From Pseudomonas cerasi (lineage in GTDB: Bacteria > Pseudomonadota > Gammaproteobacteria > Pseudomonadales > Pseudomonadaceae), in assembly GCF_900074915.1 (NCBI RefSeq), contig NZ_LT222319.1, positions 5,011,001 through 5,075,000 on the forward strand: DNA of 64,000 bases, in the 5' to 3' direction. Position 1 is the first letter of the stretch, and every line of letters starts with the position of its first letter. Of this stretch, positions 38,226-56,072 are shown piece by piece. A model generated the notes under the pieces. It saw only the letters and a program-made list of their open reading frames with translations, was not told the origin of the DNA and searched no databases. The position numbers were made by a program, and so were the translations under genes.

Positions 38226-39050
38226 TTACTTGCGACGACGGACGATCATTTTGTCGGTACGCTTATTACCACGAGTCTTCGCGCCCTTAGTCGGGAAGCC
38301 CCACGGCGATACCGGATGACGACCACCAGAGGTACGACCTTCACCACCACCATGTGGGTGGTCAACCGGGTTCATGGCAACACCACGAACGGTTGGGCGA
38401 ACGCCACGCCAGCGTTTGGCACCCGCTTTACCCAGCGAACGAAGGCTGTGCTCGGAGTTCGAGACTTCGCCCAGCGTTGCACGGCACTCAGACAGTACTT
38501 TACGCATTTCACCGGAGCGAAGACGCAGGGTAACGTACACACCTTCACGAGCGATCAGCTGTGCCGAGGCACCAGCGGAACGAGCGATCTGTGCGCCTTT
38601 ACCTGGCTTCAGTTCGATGCCGTGTACGGTGCTACCAACTGGAATGTTGCGCAGTTGAAGAGCGTTGCCCGGCTTGATTGGTGCCAGAGCACCTGCAATC
38701 AGCTGGTCGCCAGCACTCACGCCTTTAGGGGCGATGATGTAGCGGCGCTCGCCGTCTGCGTAAAGCAGCAGAGCAATGTGAGCAGTACGGTTTGGATCGT
38801 ATTCGATACGCTCGACGGTGGCAGCGATGCCATCCTTGTCGTTGCGACGGAAGTCGACCAGACGATAATGCTGCTTATGGCCACCACCGATATGACGGGT
38901 AGTAATACGACCATTGTTGTTACGACCACCAGACTTCGATTTTTTCTCGAGCAGCGGTGCGTGAGGAGCGCCTTTATGCAGCTCCTGGTTGACCACCTTG
39001 ACCACAAAACGGCGGCCAGGGGAAGTCGGTTTGCATTTAACGATTGCCAT
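38226..39050 (-). CDS. rplB: 50S ribosomal protein L2
   Basis: 274 residues. An OB-like and an SH3-like domain are followed by the invariant C-terminal loop ([20 protein letters not shown]), which contacts the peptidyl-transferase area and includes the conserved His. Fourteen bases after rplW. Confidence 0.99.
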
Positions 39051-39064
39051 GATGCACCCCTTCC

Positions 39065-39364
39065 TTACTCAGCACTGCTGCTGAAATCGAGATCTTGGCC
39101 TGGCTGAAGGGAGATAACTGCCTTCTTCCAGTCATTATGCTTGCCCAGACCGCGAGCAGTGCGCTTGCTCTTACCCAGAACATTCAGGGTAGTAACACGC
39201 TCTACTTTCACGCTGAACAGGCTTTCGACGGCCTTCTTGATTTCCAGCTTGGTTGCGTCAGTAGCAACCTTGAAAACGAACTGACCTTTTTTGTCTGCAA
39301 GAACCGTAGCCTTCTCGGAAACGTGCGGGCCAAGCAGAACTTTAAATACGCGTTCCTGGTTCAT
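39065..39364 (-). CDS. rplW: 50S ribosomal protein L23
   Basis: 99 residues, [26 protein letters not shown]. Located at the tunnel exit, where trigger factor and SRP dock. Its start overlaps the rplD stop in an ATGA, implying coupled translation. Confidence 0.99.
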
Positions 39365-39963
39365 CCCAGCAGCTCCTCGAATTTCTTCACGGCCGACACA
39401 GTGATCAACACTTTGTCGTATGCGATCAGACTAACTGGATCGGAACCTTGAACGTCACGTACATCAACGTGCGGCAGGTTACGAGCAGCCAGGTACAGAT
39501 TCTGGTCAACAGCGTCAGACACGATCAGGACGTCAGTCAGGCCCATGCCAGTCAGCTTGTTCAGCAAATCTTTGGTTTTCGGTGCTTCAACAGCGAAGTC
39601 CTGAACCACGACCAAACGATCAGTACGAACCAGTTCAGCAAGGATGGAGCGCAGAGCAGCGCGATACATCTTCTTGTTGAGCTTCTGAGTGTGATCCTGA
39701 GGACGAGCCGCGAAAGTGGTACCGCCGCCACGCCAGATTGGGCTACGGATAGTACCGGCACGAGCACGGCCAGTGCCTTTCTGACGCCAAGGGCGCTTAC
39801 CGCCACCACGAACGTCGGAACGGGTCTTTTGCTGCTTGCTACCCTGACGACCGCCAGCCATGTAGGCCACGACTGCCTGGTGAACCAGCGTCTCGTTGAA
39901 TTCGCCGCCAAATGTCAGTTCGGAAACTTCGATTGCCTGAGCGTCATTTACATTTAATTGCAT
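39361..39963 (-). CDS. rplD: 50S ribosomal protein L4
   Basis: 200 residues. The long basic loop reaching the tunnel (RPWRQKGTGRARAGTIRSPIWRGGG) is intact. In E. coli L4 also represses its own operon through the rpsJ leader; this is not shown here. Overlaps rplW by 4 bp and follows rplC by 12 bp. Confidence 0.99.
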   Translation of the reverse strand: MQLNVNDAQAIEVSELTFGGEFNETLVHQAVVAYMAGGRQGSKQQKTRSDVRGGGKRPWRQKGTGRARAGTIRSPIWRGGGTTFAARPQDHTQKLNKKMYRAALRSILAELVRTDRLVVVQDFAVEAPKTKDLLNKLTGMGLTDVLIVSDAVDQNLYLAARNLPHVDVRDVQGSDPVSLIAYDKVLITVSAVKKFEELLG

Positions 39964-39975
39964 GTCAGCTTCCCC

Positions 39976-40611
39976 TTAACCGCGAGCCTTGGCTGCCGGA
40001 CGTACAACCAGGTTGCCGCCAGTAGCGCCAGGAACAGCACCCTTGACCAACAACAGATTGCGTTCAGCGTCCACGCGCACTACTTCCAGGGACTGCACGG
40101 TCACGCGCTCAGCGCCCATATGACCGGACATTTTTTTGCCCTTGAATACACGACCAGGAGTCTGGCACTGGCCGATAGAGCCTGGGACGCGGTGGGAGAC
40201 GGAGTTACCGTGGGTATTGTCTTGACCACGGAAATTCCAACGCTTGATCGTACCCTGGAAGCCTTTACCCTTGGACTGACCGGTTACATCAACCAGTTGA
40301 CCAGCGGCGAAGATTTCAGCGTTGATCTGATCGCCAGCCTGGTAGTCGCCTTCTTCAAGACGGAATTCCATGACGGTACGACCGGCGGCAACGTTCGCCT
40401 TAGCGAAGTGGCCAGCCTGAGCGGCTGTAACACGCGAAGCGCGACGCTCGCCGACAGTGACTTGCACTGCACGATAGCCATCGGTTTCTTCGGTTTTGAA
40501 CTGAGTGACGCGATTCGGCTCGATCTCAATGACCGTGACCGGAATGGAGACACCTTCTTCGGTGAAAATACGGGTCATACCGCATTTACGACCGACTACA
40601 CCAATAGTCAT
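39976..40611 (-). CDS. rplC: 50S ribosomal protein L3
   Basis: 211 residues, MTIGVVGRKCGMTRIFTEEG. The W-finger region (KRWNFRGQDNTHGNSVSHRV) and the PrmB-methylated Gln context (GQCQTPGRVFKGKKMSGH) are present. The start at 40611 gives the standard N terminus; an 11-codon extension is spurious. Second gene of the S10 operon, 81 bp after rpsJ. Confidence 0.99.
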   Translation of the reverse strand: MTIGVVGRKCGMTRIFTEEGVSIPVTVIEIEPNRVTQFKTEETDGYRAVQVTVGERRASRVTAAQAGHFAKANVAAGRTVMEFRLEEGDYQAGDQINAEIFAAGQLVDVTGQSKGKGFQGTIKRWNFRGQDNTHGNSVSHRVPGSIGQCQTPGRVFKGKKMSGHMGAERVTVQSLEVVRVDAERNLLLVKGAVPGATGGNLVVRPAAKARG

Positions 40612-40692
40612 GTTGTAAACCTCATGAGTGTACGGGGCTTTCACCCGCTATGGCCGCCCATTTCAGAGCGTTACACGACTAAGACCCAAGTC

Positions 40693-41004
40693 TTAGCCGA
40701 GGCTGATCTGAACTTCCACACCGGCCGCAAGATCAAGCTTCATAAGCGCATCAACGGTTTTTTCCGTTGGCTGAACAATGTCCAGAACACGCTTGTGAGT
40801 ACGGATCTCATACTGGTCGCGCGCGTCTTTGTTGACGTGCGGAGAAACCAGAACGGTGAACCGCTCTTTACGAGTCGGCAGTGGAATCGGACCACGCACC
40901 TGTGCACCAGTACGTTTCGCGGTTTCCACGATTTCCTGGGTTGATTGGTCGATCAGGCGATGGTCAAAAGCCTTCAACCTGATACGGATTTGCTGGTTTT
41001 GCAT
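40693..41004 (-). CDS. rpsJ: 30S ribosomal protein S10 (NusE)
   Basis: 103 residues, MQNQQIRIRLKAFDHRLIDQS. It has a ribosomal role and also serves as the antitermination factor NusE with NusB. First gene of the S10 operon, preceded by a strong promoter at 41067-41095. An upstream open extension of 27 codons in the same frame falls in the promoter region and is not coding. Confidence 0.99.
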   Translation of the reverse strand: MQNQQIRIRLKAFDHRLIDQSTQEIVETAKRTGAQVRGPIPLPTRKERFTVLVSPHVNKDARDQYEIRTHKRVLDIVQPTEKTVDALMKLDLAAGVEVQISLG

Positions 41005-41066
41005 TGGATTCAGACTCCAGATTGCTGTTCCCACCGAGCGCAATACGCCCGTTAAAAGGAGGCGCA

Positions 41067-41095
41067 ATTCTATAGACGACCTCACTAGGTGTCAA
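41067..41095 (-). promoter_or_regulatory. Sigma70 promoter of the S10 operon
   Basis: On the minus strand TTGACA (41095-41090), a 17-bp spacer and TAGAAT (41072-41067), a near-consensus promoter. It leaves a leader of roughly 55-60 bases before rpsJ. It starts directly after the tuf terminator. Confidence 0.85.
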
Positions 41096-41099
41096 CCCA

Positions 41100-41135
41100 A
41101 TAAAAAAGCCCCCGCGTTGCGGGGGCTCTTTTTGG
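41100..41135 (-). terminator. Terminator of the str operon after tuf
   Basis: Stem AGCCCCCGC/GCGGGGGCT (41107-41115 and 41119-41127), followed on the minus strand by TTTTTTA. It separates tuf from the S10 operon promoter. Confidence 0.9.
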
Positions 41136-41145
41136 GAATCAACGC

Positions 41146-42339
41146 TTACGCGATGATTTTGGCCACGACGCCAGCGCCGACGGTACGACCGCCTTCACGG
41201 ATTGCGAAACGCAGACCATCTTCCATTGCGATTGGCTTGATCAGGGTAACGGAAACTTTAACGTTATCACCTGGCATAACCATTTCTACGCCTTCCGGCA
41301 GTTCGCAGCTACCAGTTACGTCGGTAGTACGGAAGTAGAACTGTGGACGGTAGCCTTTGAAGAACGGAGTGTGACGACCGCCTTCTTCTTTGCTCAGAAC
41401 GTAGATTTCAGCTTCAAACTGAGTGTGCGGCTTGACGGTGCCTGGCTTGACCAGAACCTGGCCACGCTCAACGTCGTCACGCTTGGTACCACGCAGCAGA
41501 ACGCCGCAGTTCTCGCCAGCACGACCTTCGTCGAGCAGCTTACGGAACATTTCAACACCGGTGCAGGTGGTGACGGTAGTGTCACGCAGACCAACGATTT
41601 CCAGTGGATCCTGAACCTTGACGATACCGCGCTCAATACGACCAGTCACAACAGTACCGCGACCGGAGATCGAGAACACGTCTTCGATTGGCATCAGGAA
41701 CGGCTTGTCGGTCAGACGAACTGGTTCTGGAATGTAGGAGTCCAGTGTTTCAACCAGTTTACGAACGGCAGTGGTGCCCATTTCGTTGTCGTCTTTACCT
41801 TCCAGAGCCATACGAGCAGAACCGATGATGATCGGAGTGTCGTCGCCTGGGAAGTCGTAAGTGCTCAGCAGATCGCGCACTTCCATCTCAACCAGTTCCA
41901 GCAGCTCAGCGTCGTCTACCAGGTCAGCCTTGTTCAGGAAAACCACGATGTACGGAACGCCAACCTGACGGGACAGCAGGATGTGCTCACGGGTTTGTGG
42001 CATCGGACCATCAGCGGCCGAACAAACCAGAATCGCGCCGTCCATCTGGGCAGCACCGGTGATCATGTTCTTCACGTAGTCAGCGTGACCTGGGCAGTCA
42101 ACGTGAGCGTAGTGACGGATCAACGATTTGTATTCAACGTGCGCGGTATTAATGGTAATACCACGAGCTTTCTCTTCCGGTGCGCTGTCGATCTTGTCGA
42201 ATTCAACAGCAGCCGAACCGAAAACTTCGGAGCAGACGCGAGTCAGAGCAGCGGTCAGCGTGGTTTTACCGTGGTCAACGTGACCAATGGTGCCAACGTT
42301 GACGTGCGGGAGGGAACGATCAAATTTTTCTTTAGCCAC
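41146..42339 (-). CDS. tuf: Elongation factor Tu
   Basis: 397-residue GTPase that delivers aminoacyl-tRNA to the ribosome. G1 GHVDHGKT, switch I RGITI, G3 DCPGHADY and G4 NKAD are present, and domain 2 and 3 motifs are intact. Fourth gene of the str operon, 31 bp after fusA, with its own terminator. The only tuf copy in the window: the second copy usual in Pseudomonas between tRNA-Thr and tRNA-Trp is missing. Confidence 0.99.
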   Translation of the reverse strand: MAKEKFDRSLPHVNVGTIGHVDHGKTTLTAALTRVCSEVFGSAAVEFDKIDSAPEEKARGITINTAHVEYKSLIRHYAHVDCPGHADYVKNMITGAAQMDGAILVCSAADGPMPQTREHILLSRQVGVPYIVVFLNKADLVDDAELLELVEMEVRDLLSTYDFPGDDTPIIIGSARMALEGKDDNEMGTTAVRKLVETLDSYIPEPVRLTDKPFLMPIEDVFSISGRGTVVTGRIERGIVKVQDPLEIVGLRDTTVTTCTGVEMFRKLLDEGRAGENCGVLLRGTKRDDVERGQVLVKPGTVKPHTQFEAEIYVLSKEEGGRHTPFFKGYRPQFYFRTTDVTGSCELPEGVEMVMPGDNVKVSVTLIKPIAMEDGLRFAIREGGRTVGAGVVAKIIA

Positions 42340-42370
42340 GACAAATAACTCCTAGCCTAAAGGCGCTGAA

Positions 42371-44476
42371 TCAGCCTTGTTTTTTGGTTACAGTTTCGAC
42401 GATGTGCGACGGAGCTGTATTGTATTTTTTGAATTCCATAGAGTAGCTTGCGCGACCCTGAGACATGGAGCGAACGTCGGTCGCATAACCGAACATCTCA
42501 CCCAACGGAACCTCGGCACGAATTACCTTGCCGGAAACCGTATCTTCCATACCCAGAATCATGCCGCGACGGCGGTTAAGGTCGCCCATCACGTCACCCA
42601 TATAGTCTTCAGGCGTAACAACCTCTACCGCCATGATCGGCTCAAGCAACTCACCACCGCCCTTCTGGGCCAGTTGCTTGGTCGCCATGGAGGCAGCCAC
42701 CTTAAACGCCATCTCGTTCGAGTCGACGTCATGGTAGGAACCATCAAACACGGTAGCCTTCAGGCCGATCAGCGGATAGCCGGCAACAACGCCGTTCTTC
42801 ATCTGCTCTTCGATACCCTTCTGGATAGCCGGGATGTATTCCTTGGGAACAACACCACCTACCACTTCGTTTACGAATTGCAGACCTTCCTGACCTTCGT
42901 CAGCAGGTGCAAAACGGATCCAGCAGTGACCGAACTGGCCACGACCGCCGGATTGACGAACGAACTTGCCTTCGATTTCACAATTCTTCGTGATGCGCTC
43001 ACGATAGGAAACCTGAGGCTTGCCGATGTTGGCTTCGACGTTGAACTCACGGCGCATCCGGTCAACCAGGATGTCCAGGTGCAGCTCGCCCATGCCAGAG
43101 ATGATCGTTTGACCAGTCTCTTCATCAGTCTTGACGCGGAAAGACGGGTCTTCCTGAGCAAGTTTACCCAGTGCGATACCCATTTTTTCCTGGTCATCCT
43201 TGGTTTTAGGCTCAACGGCAACCGAAATAACCGGCTCCGGGAAGTCCATGCGAACCAGGATGATTGGCTTGTCAGCGTTGCACAAGGTCTCACCAGTGGT
43301 GACGTCCTTCATGCCGATCAAGGCCGCGATGTCACCAGCGCGTACTTCCTTGATCTCTTCGCGGGCGTTTGCGTGCATCTGCACCATACGACCCACACGC
43401 TCTTTCTTGCCCTTGACCGAGTTGATCACGCCGTCGCCGGATGCCAACACGCCCGAGTAAACGCGGACGAAAGTCAAGGTACCCACGAATGGGTCGGTAG
43501 CGATCTTGAACGCCAGAGCCGAGAACGGCTCGTTGTCGTCTGCATGACGCTCCATCAGGACTTCTTCGTTATCAGGATCGGAACCCTTGATAGCTGGAAT
43601 GTCGGTCGGAGCCGGCAGGTAGTCGATCACGGCGTCGAGAACCAGGGGAACGCCCTTGTTCTTGAACGAAGAACCGCAAACAGCAAGAACGATCTCGCCA
43701 GCGATAGTACGCTGACGCAGAGCGGCCTTGATTTCCTCGTTGGAGAGTTCTTCACCTTCGAGGTACTTGTTCATCAGCTCTTCGCTGGCTTCGGCCGCAG
43801 CCTCGACCATGTTGCTGCGCCATTCATCAGCCAGTTCCTGCAGTTCAGCAGGGATAGGCTCACGACGCGGAACCATACCCTTGTCGGCATCGTTCCAGTA
43901 AACAGCTTCCATGGACATCAGATCGATCTGACCCTGGAAGTTGTCTTCGGCGCCAATGGCCAGCTGGATCGGCACCGGGGTGTGACCCAGGCGCTGCTTG
44001 ATCTGAGCGATTACGCGCAGAAAGTTCGCACCTGCACGGTCCATCTTGTTCACGTAAACGATACGTGGAACACCGTACTTGTTGGCTTGACGCCATACGG
44101 TTTCGGACTGCGGCTCTACGCCGGAAGTACCACAGAACACAACGACCGCGCCGTCGAGCACACGCAGGGAACGCTCAACTTCAATGGTGAAGTCAACGTG
44201 GCCCGGGGTGTCAATGACGTTGAAACGGTATTGGTCTTTGTGTTGCTTCTCGGAACCCTGCCAGAAGGCAGTAATAGCAGCAGAAGTAATGGTAATACCA
44301 CGCTCCTGCTCCTGAACCATCCAGTCCGTGGTCGCGGCGCCGTCATGCACCTCGCCCATTTTGTGGCTTTTGCCGGTGTAAAAAAGGACGCGCTCGGTGG
44401 TGGTGGTTTTACCAGCATCCACGTGAGCAACGATACCAATGTTACGGTAGCGGCCAATCGGAGTAGTACGAGCCAT
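42371..44476 (-). CDS. fusA: Elongation factor G
   Basis: 701-residue translocation GTPase. G1 AHVDAGKTTTTERVLFYTG, G3 DTPGHVDF and G4 NKMDR are in place; domain IV with GGRGQFGHCWIRF and domain V follow. Third gene of the str operon, 30 bp after rpsG. The residue pattern around known fusidic-acid sites looks unremarkable. Confidence 0.99.
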   Translation of the reverse strand: MARTTPIGRYRNIGIVAHVDAGKTTTTERVLFYTGKSHKMGEVHDGAATTDWMVQEQERGITITSAAITAFWQGSEKQHKDQYRFNVIDTPGHVDFTIEVERSLRVLDGAVVVFCGTSGVEPQSETVWRQANKYGVPRIVYVNKMDRAGANFLRVIAQIKQRLGHTPVPIQLAIGAEDNFQGQIDLMSMEAVYWNDADKGMVPRREPIPAELQELADEWRSNMVEAAAEASEELMNKYLEGEELSNEEIKAALRQRTIAGEIVLAVCGSSFKNKGVPLVLDAVIDYLPAPTDIPAIKGSDPDNEEVLMERHADDNEPFSALAFKIATDPFVGTLTFVRVYSGVLASGDGVINSVKGKKERVGRMVQMHANAREEIKEVRAGDIAALIGMKDVTTGETLCNADKPIILVRMDFPEPVISVAVEPKTKDDQEKMGIALGKLAQEDPSFRVKTDEETGQTIISGMGELHLDILVDRMRREFNVEANIGKPQVSYRERITKNCEIEGKFVRQSGGRGQFGHCWIRFAPADEGQEGLQFVNEVVGGVVPKEYIPAIQKGIEEQMKNGVVAGYPLIGLKATVFDGSYHDVDSNEMAFKVAASMATKQLAQKGGGELLEPIMAVEVVTPEDYMGDVMGDLNRRRGMILGMEDTVSGKVIRAEVPLGEMFGYATDVRSMSQGRASYSMEFKKYNTAPSHIVETVTKKQG

Positions 44477-44506
44477 AAAGCCCTCGCAAAATTAGTGACG
44501 CTGAAA

Positions 44507-44977
44507 TTAGAAGCGGTAGTGCGAGAAAGCCTTGTTGGCCTCAGCCATACGGTGCACGTCTTCACGCTTCTTGACCGCAGCACCTTTACCTTCGGCGGCG
44601 TCCAGCAGTTCGCCAGCCAAACGCAGCGCCATTGACTTCTCACCGCGCTTGCGCGCGAAGTCTACCAGCCAACGCATTGCCAGAGCATTACGACGGGACG
44701 GACGAACTTCGACAGGAACCTGGTAAGTAGCACCGCCTACACGGCGCGACTTTACTTCGACCAGCGGAGCGATGGCGTCGAGAGCTTTCTCGAAGATTTC
44801 CAGGGGGTCGCTGTTCTTACGTTCTTTAACCTTTTCCAGCGCGCCATAAACGATACGCTCGGCAACGGCTTTCTTGCCGCTTTCCATTACGTGGTTCATG
44901 AACTTGGCCAGAATCTGGCTGCCGTATTTTGGATCGTCAAGCACTTCGCGCTTGGCTGCTACGCGTCTTCTTGGCAT
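44507..44977 (-). CDS. rpsG: 30S ribosomal protein S7
   Basis: 156 residues, [21 protein letters not shown] primary 16S 3'-domain binder; in E. coli it represses the str operon between rpsL and rpsG. Here the rpsL-rpsG gap is 122 bp, enough for a leader of that sort. Confidence 0.99.
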
Positions 44978-45099
44978 GGATAAGCCCTCAAACGGTCTTC
45001 AGGTTAGCTCGGGACCACCATCCTGCGAGGGATGCGCCCGACCTTACTCTTATCGACTCAGAAAAATAGAAATCTGCAATTTCAAACAGAAGCCAAAAA

Positions 45100-45471
45100 C
45101 TACTTAGGCTTCTTGGTACCGTATTTCGAGCGACCCTGGTTACGACCTTTAACGCCGGAAGTATCCAAAGAACCACGAACGGTGTGATAACGAACACCTG
45201 GCAAGTCTTTTACACGACCGCCACGGATCAGTACCACGCTGTGCTCTTGCAGGTTGTGACCTTCACCACCGATGTACGAGGAAACCTCGAAACCGTTGGT
45301 CAGGCGCACACGGCAGACTTTACGCAATGCCGAGTTAGGTTTTTTCGGCGTGGTGGTATACACACGAGTGCACACACCGCGACGTTGCGGGCAGTTCTGC
45401 AGCGCAGGTACGTCGGATTTCTCGACGATACGCTTACGCGGCTGACGTACCAGCTGGTTGATAGTTGCCAT
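45100..45471 (-). CDS. rpsL: 30S ribosomal protein S12
   Basis: 123 residues, MATINQLVRQPRKRIVEKSDV. The streptomycin-relevant Lys residues in TTPKKPNSALRK and RGGRVKDLPGVRYH are wild type, so no rpsL-type resistance is indicated. First gene of the str operon with a strong upstream promoter. Confidence 0.99.
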   Translation of the reverse strand: MATINQLVRQPRKRIVEKSDVPALQNCPQRRGVCTRVYTTTPKKPNSALRKVCRVRLTNGFEVSSYIGGEGHNLQEHSVVLIRGGRVKDLPGVRYHTVRGSLDTSGVKGRNQGRSKYGTKKPK

Positions 45472-45561
45472 CTACTAGCTCCACTGTTGTCTTGCGACGC
45501 TATTGTCTTACAAGAAAAGCAAATGACAGGGCACAGGCCCCGCCAAATTTAGGGGTACAAG

Positions 45562-45590
45562 AGTCTAAAGAGGATCCCGCCCCCAGTCAA
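45562..45590 (-). promoter_or_regulatory. Sigma70 promoter of the str operon
   Basis: On the minus strand TTGACT (45590-45585), a 17-bp spacer and TAGACT (45567-45562). The leader to rpsL is about 85 bases. The promoter lies just behind the possible rpoC terminator hairpins at 45595-45650. Confidence 0.8.
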
Positions 45591-45594
45591 GACA

Positions 45595-45650
45595 AAGCCC
45601 CGACGTCCTCACCGGGCGAGGCAGCACGAAAGGTGCTGTCTGCCAGGTGA
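45595..45650 (-). terminator. Possible terminator hairpins after rpoC
   Basis: Stem CAGCAC/GTGCTG with a GAAAG loop near 45622-45640, then an imperfect GC-rich hairpin (CCTC...GAGG) followed on the minus strand by GCTTTGTCTTG. The T tract is weak, so part of rpoC transcription may read into rpsL. Confidence 0.45.
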
Positions 45651-45670
45651 AAAATGCCGAGGCTCTGGTC

Positions 45671-49870
<4,200 letters not shown>

Positions 49871-49934
49871 GGCTTTTCCTCCTGGCGGAGCAGGGAGCAG
49901 GCAATACCGCCCTGCCCCCGATTCGCGTCACGTG

Positions 49935-54008
<4,074 letters not shown>

Positions 54009-54160
54009 CAGCGTTCCCCAGCTTGGTCACCTGCTTGTTTGGCTCCCTCCCGACGGAAGCAGCCAGAAAATCTTGCAAACCCCTTGGTTTGCGCCACCGC
54101 CATCGGTGGATGCCACACGTTACAGACGTTGACAGCGCCAATCGTCTATAACGGAAAAAG

Positions 54161-54182
54161 GCCGGTGGCAAAAGCCACCAGC
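54161..54182 (-). terminator. Attenuator hairpin between rplL and rpoB
   Basis: Stem GGTGGC/GCCACC (54164-54169 and 54174-54179) with an AAAA loop; on the minus strand GGCCTTTTTC follows. It lies in the 221-bp gap and fits the partial terminator known between rplL and rpoB in E. coli, which lowers rpoBC relative to rplJL. Confidence 0.7.
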
Positions 54183-54229
54183 CATCAGCCTTTCGCTAAA
54201 CGCGTGGGCTGGACACTCAAAATCGATGC

Positions 54230-54595
54230 TTATTTCAGCTCGACTTTAGCGCCTGCTTCTTCCAGGGTAGCTTTTGCTTTGTCAGCTGCGTCTTTCGACA
54301 CTGCTTCCAGAACCTGGGCAGGAGCGCCGTCAACTACAGCCTTGGCTTCTTTCAGGCCCAGACCGGTCAGTTCACGAACTGCCTTGATCACGTTTACTTT
54401 CTTCTCGCCAGCTTCCAGCAGCATGACGTTGAATTCAGTTTGTTCTTCAACAACAGCAGCTGCAGCAGCAGGACCAGCAGAGCCAGCAGCAGCAGTAACG
54501 CCGAACTTCTCTTCGAAAGCCTTGATCAGCTCTACAACCTGCAGAACGGACATTTCAGCTACGGCGTTAAGGATATCGTCTTGAGAGATGGACAT
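54230..54595 (-). CDS. rplL: 50S ribosomal protein L7/L12
   Basis: 121 residues: N-terminal dimerisation domain, Ala-rich hinge (about 35-50), and C-terminal domain (EKKVNVIKAVRELTGLGLKEAKAVVDGAP) that recruits translational GTPases. Multiple copies bind L10. 79 bp after rplJ. Confidence 0.99.
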   Translation of the reverse strand: MSISQDDILNAVAEMSVLQVVELIKAFEEKFGVTAAAGSAGPAAAAAVVEEQTEFNVMLLEAGEKKVNVIKAVRELTGLGLKEAKAVVDGAPAQVLEAVSKDAADKAKATLEEAGAKVELK

Positions 54596-54674
54596 GACTC
54601 AATTTCCTGAATTGGGGGACGGCCTACGCGACCATCAAAATAAACAAAAATACGCGAAAAGATCTGACTCAGCC

Positions 54675-55175
54675 TTAGGCTGCAGCTGCTTCTTTTTGGT
54701 CGCGAACAGCCGCCAGAGTACGAGCCAACTTGCTGGTAGCGCCTTGAATCACGCTCATCAGCTGAGAAATTGCTTCGTCACGGGTCGGCAGGCTTGCCAG
54801 TACATCGATCTGATTAGCTGCGAGGAACTTGCCCTCGAACGCAGCTGCCTTGATCTCGAACTTGTCCTGACCTTTAGCGAATTCCTTGAACAAACGGGCA
54901 GCAGCGCCAGGATGTTCATTGGAGAACGCGATCAAGGTCGGGCCAGTGAACACGTCGTTGAGGACACTGAATTCAGTGTCAGCAACAGCGCGCTTGAGCA
55001 GGGTGTTACGTACAACACGTACGTAAACGCCAGCTTCACGAGCCTCTTTACGGAGTCCGGTCATTGCGCCAACCGTCACGCCACGGGCATCAGCCACGAC
55101 AGCGGACAGACCAGCTTTGGCAGCCTCGTTGACTTCAGCGACGATGGCCTTCTTGTCTTCGAGTTTAATTGCCAC
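54675..55175 (-). CDS. rplJ: 50S ribosomal protein L10
   Basis: 166 residues, MAIKLEDKKAIVAEVNEAAKAG; the N-terminal rRNA-binding part and C-terminal helix anchor L7/L12 dimers. A 201-bp upstream gap with an internal long-range helix fits an L10-controlled leader. Confidence 0.99.
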   Translation of the reverse strand: MAIKLEDKKAIVAEVNEAAKAGLSAVVADARGVTVGAMTGLRKEAREAGVYVRVVRNTLLKRAVADTEFSVLNDVFTGPTLIAFSNEHPGAAARLFKEFAKGQDKFEIKAAAFEGKFLAANQIDVLASLPTRDEAISQLMSVIQGATSKLARTLAAVRDQKEAAAA

Positions 55176-55376
55176 GGGTTTAACTCCTGCTTGTTACCGT
55201 TTCATCCGACCGAAGCCAGATGTCGTTTTGGTGTCTGATTCGGTAAGGAACCGGGAGCACCATCTGCGTAGGCTTGTGGTTTAAGACTTGCGTCGCCTAC
55301 GGTCTTGGATAGCCCCCGCCAGGCAGGGACCCCAATCTTTCAAACGGTACGGCATCAATCACCGTACCATTTTGTC
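55176..55376 (-). promoter_or_regulatory. Leader of rplJ, candidate L10 autoregulatory region
   Basis: The gap between rplA and rplJ contains a GGTACGG/CCGTACC hairpin just after rplA (55346-55352 with 55362-55368) and a CGTAGGC/GCCTACG pair (55267-55273 with 55295-55301) about 90 bp upstream of rplJ. Such structures match the known L10 leader idea. The promoter could not be placed. Confidence 0.45.
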
Positions 55377-56072
55377 TTACGCTTCCAACGAACCCTGGTC
55401 GATGACCAGGCCTGGGCCCATAGTGGTGCTCAGGGTGATGCGCTTGACGTAAATACCTTTCGAAGAAGCAGGCTTGATACGCTTCAGATCAGCGATCAGG
55501 GCTTCAACGTTTTCCTTCAGCTTGACAGCGTCGAAACCGACCTTGCCAACGGAAGTGTGGATGATGCCGTTTTTGTCGGTACGATAACGAACCTGACCAG
55601 CCTTGGCGTTCTTGACGGCGTTAGCAACGTCAGGAGTAACAGTGCCGACTTTCGGGTTTGGCATCAGACCGCGAGGACCGAGAACCTGACCCAGCTGACC
55701 CACAACGCGCATTGCGTCAGGGGAAGCGATAACGACGTCATAGTTCAGGTCGCCAGCTTTCATTTCAGCGGCCAGATCGTCCATACCAACGCGGTCAGCA
55801 CCGGCAGCCAGAGCAGCTTCAGCAGCAGGACCCTGGGTGAAAACTGCAACGCGTACAGTCTTACCGGTACCGTGTGGCAGTACAGTAGCGCTACGTACAA
55901 CCTGGTCGGATTTACGAGGATCGACACCCAGGTTAACAGCAACGTCTACAGACTCGCTGAACTTGACGGTCGACAGCTCGGTCAGCAGAGCAGCAGCGTC
56001 TACGAAATTGTAGGATTTACCAGCTTCGATCTTGCTGGCGATTGCCTTTTGACGCTTGGTCAGCTTAGCCAT
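55377..56072 (-). CDS. rplA: 50S ribosomal protein L1
   Basis: 231 residues, [21 protein letters not shown]. Domain II segment (GPRGLMPNPKVGTVTPDV) is intact; L1 forms the mobile L1 stalk and in E. coli represses rplKA. The start overlaps the rplK stop by one base. Confidence 0.99.
   Translation of the reverse strand: MAKLTKRQKAIASKIEAGKSYNFVDAAALLTELSTVKFSESVDVAVNLGVDPRKSDQVVRSATVLPHGTGKTVRVAVFTQGPAAEAALAAGADRVGMDDLAAEMKAGDLNYDVVIASPDAMRVVGQLGQVLGPRGLMPNPKVGTVTPDVANAVKNAKAGQVRYRTDKNGIIHTSVGKVGFDAVKLKENVEALIADLKRIKPASSKGIYVKRITLSTTMGPGLVIDQGSLEA

Noticed and set aside
42377..44635. Open frame of 752 codons opposite fusA
   Set aside because: Shadow frame; fusA is fully supported on the minus strand.
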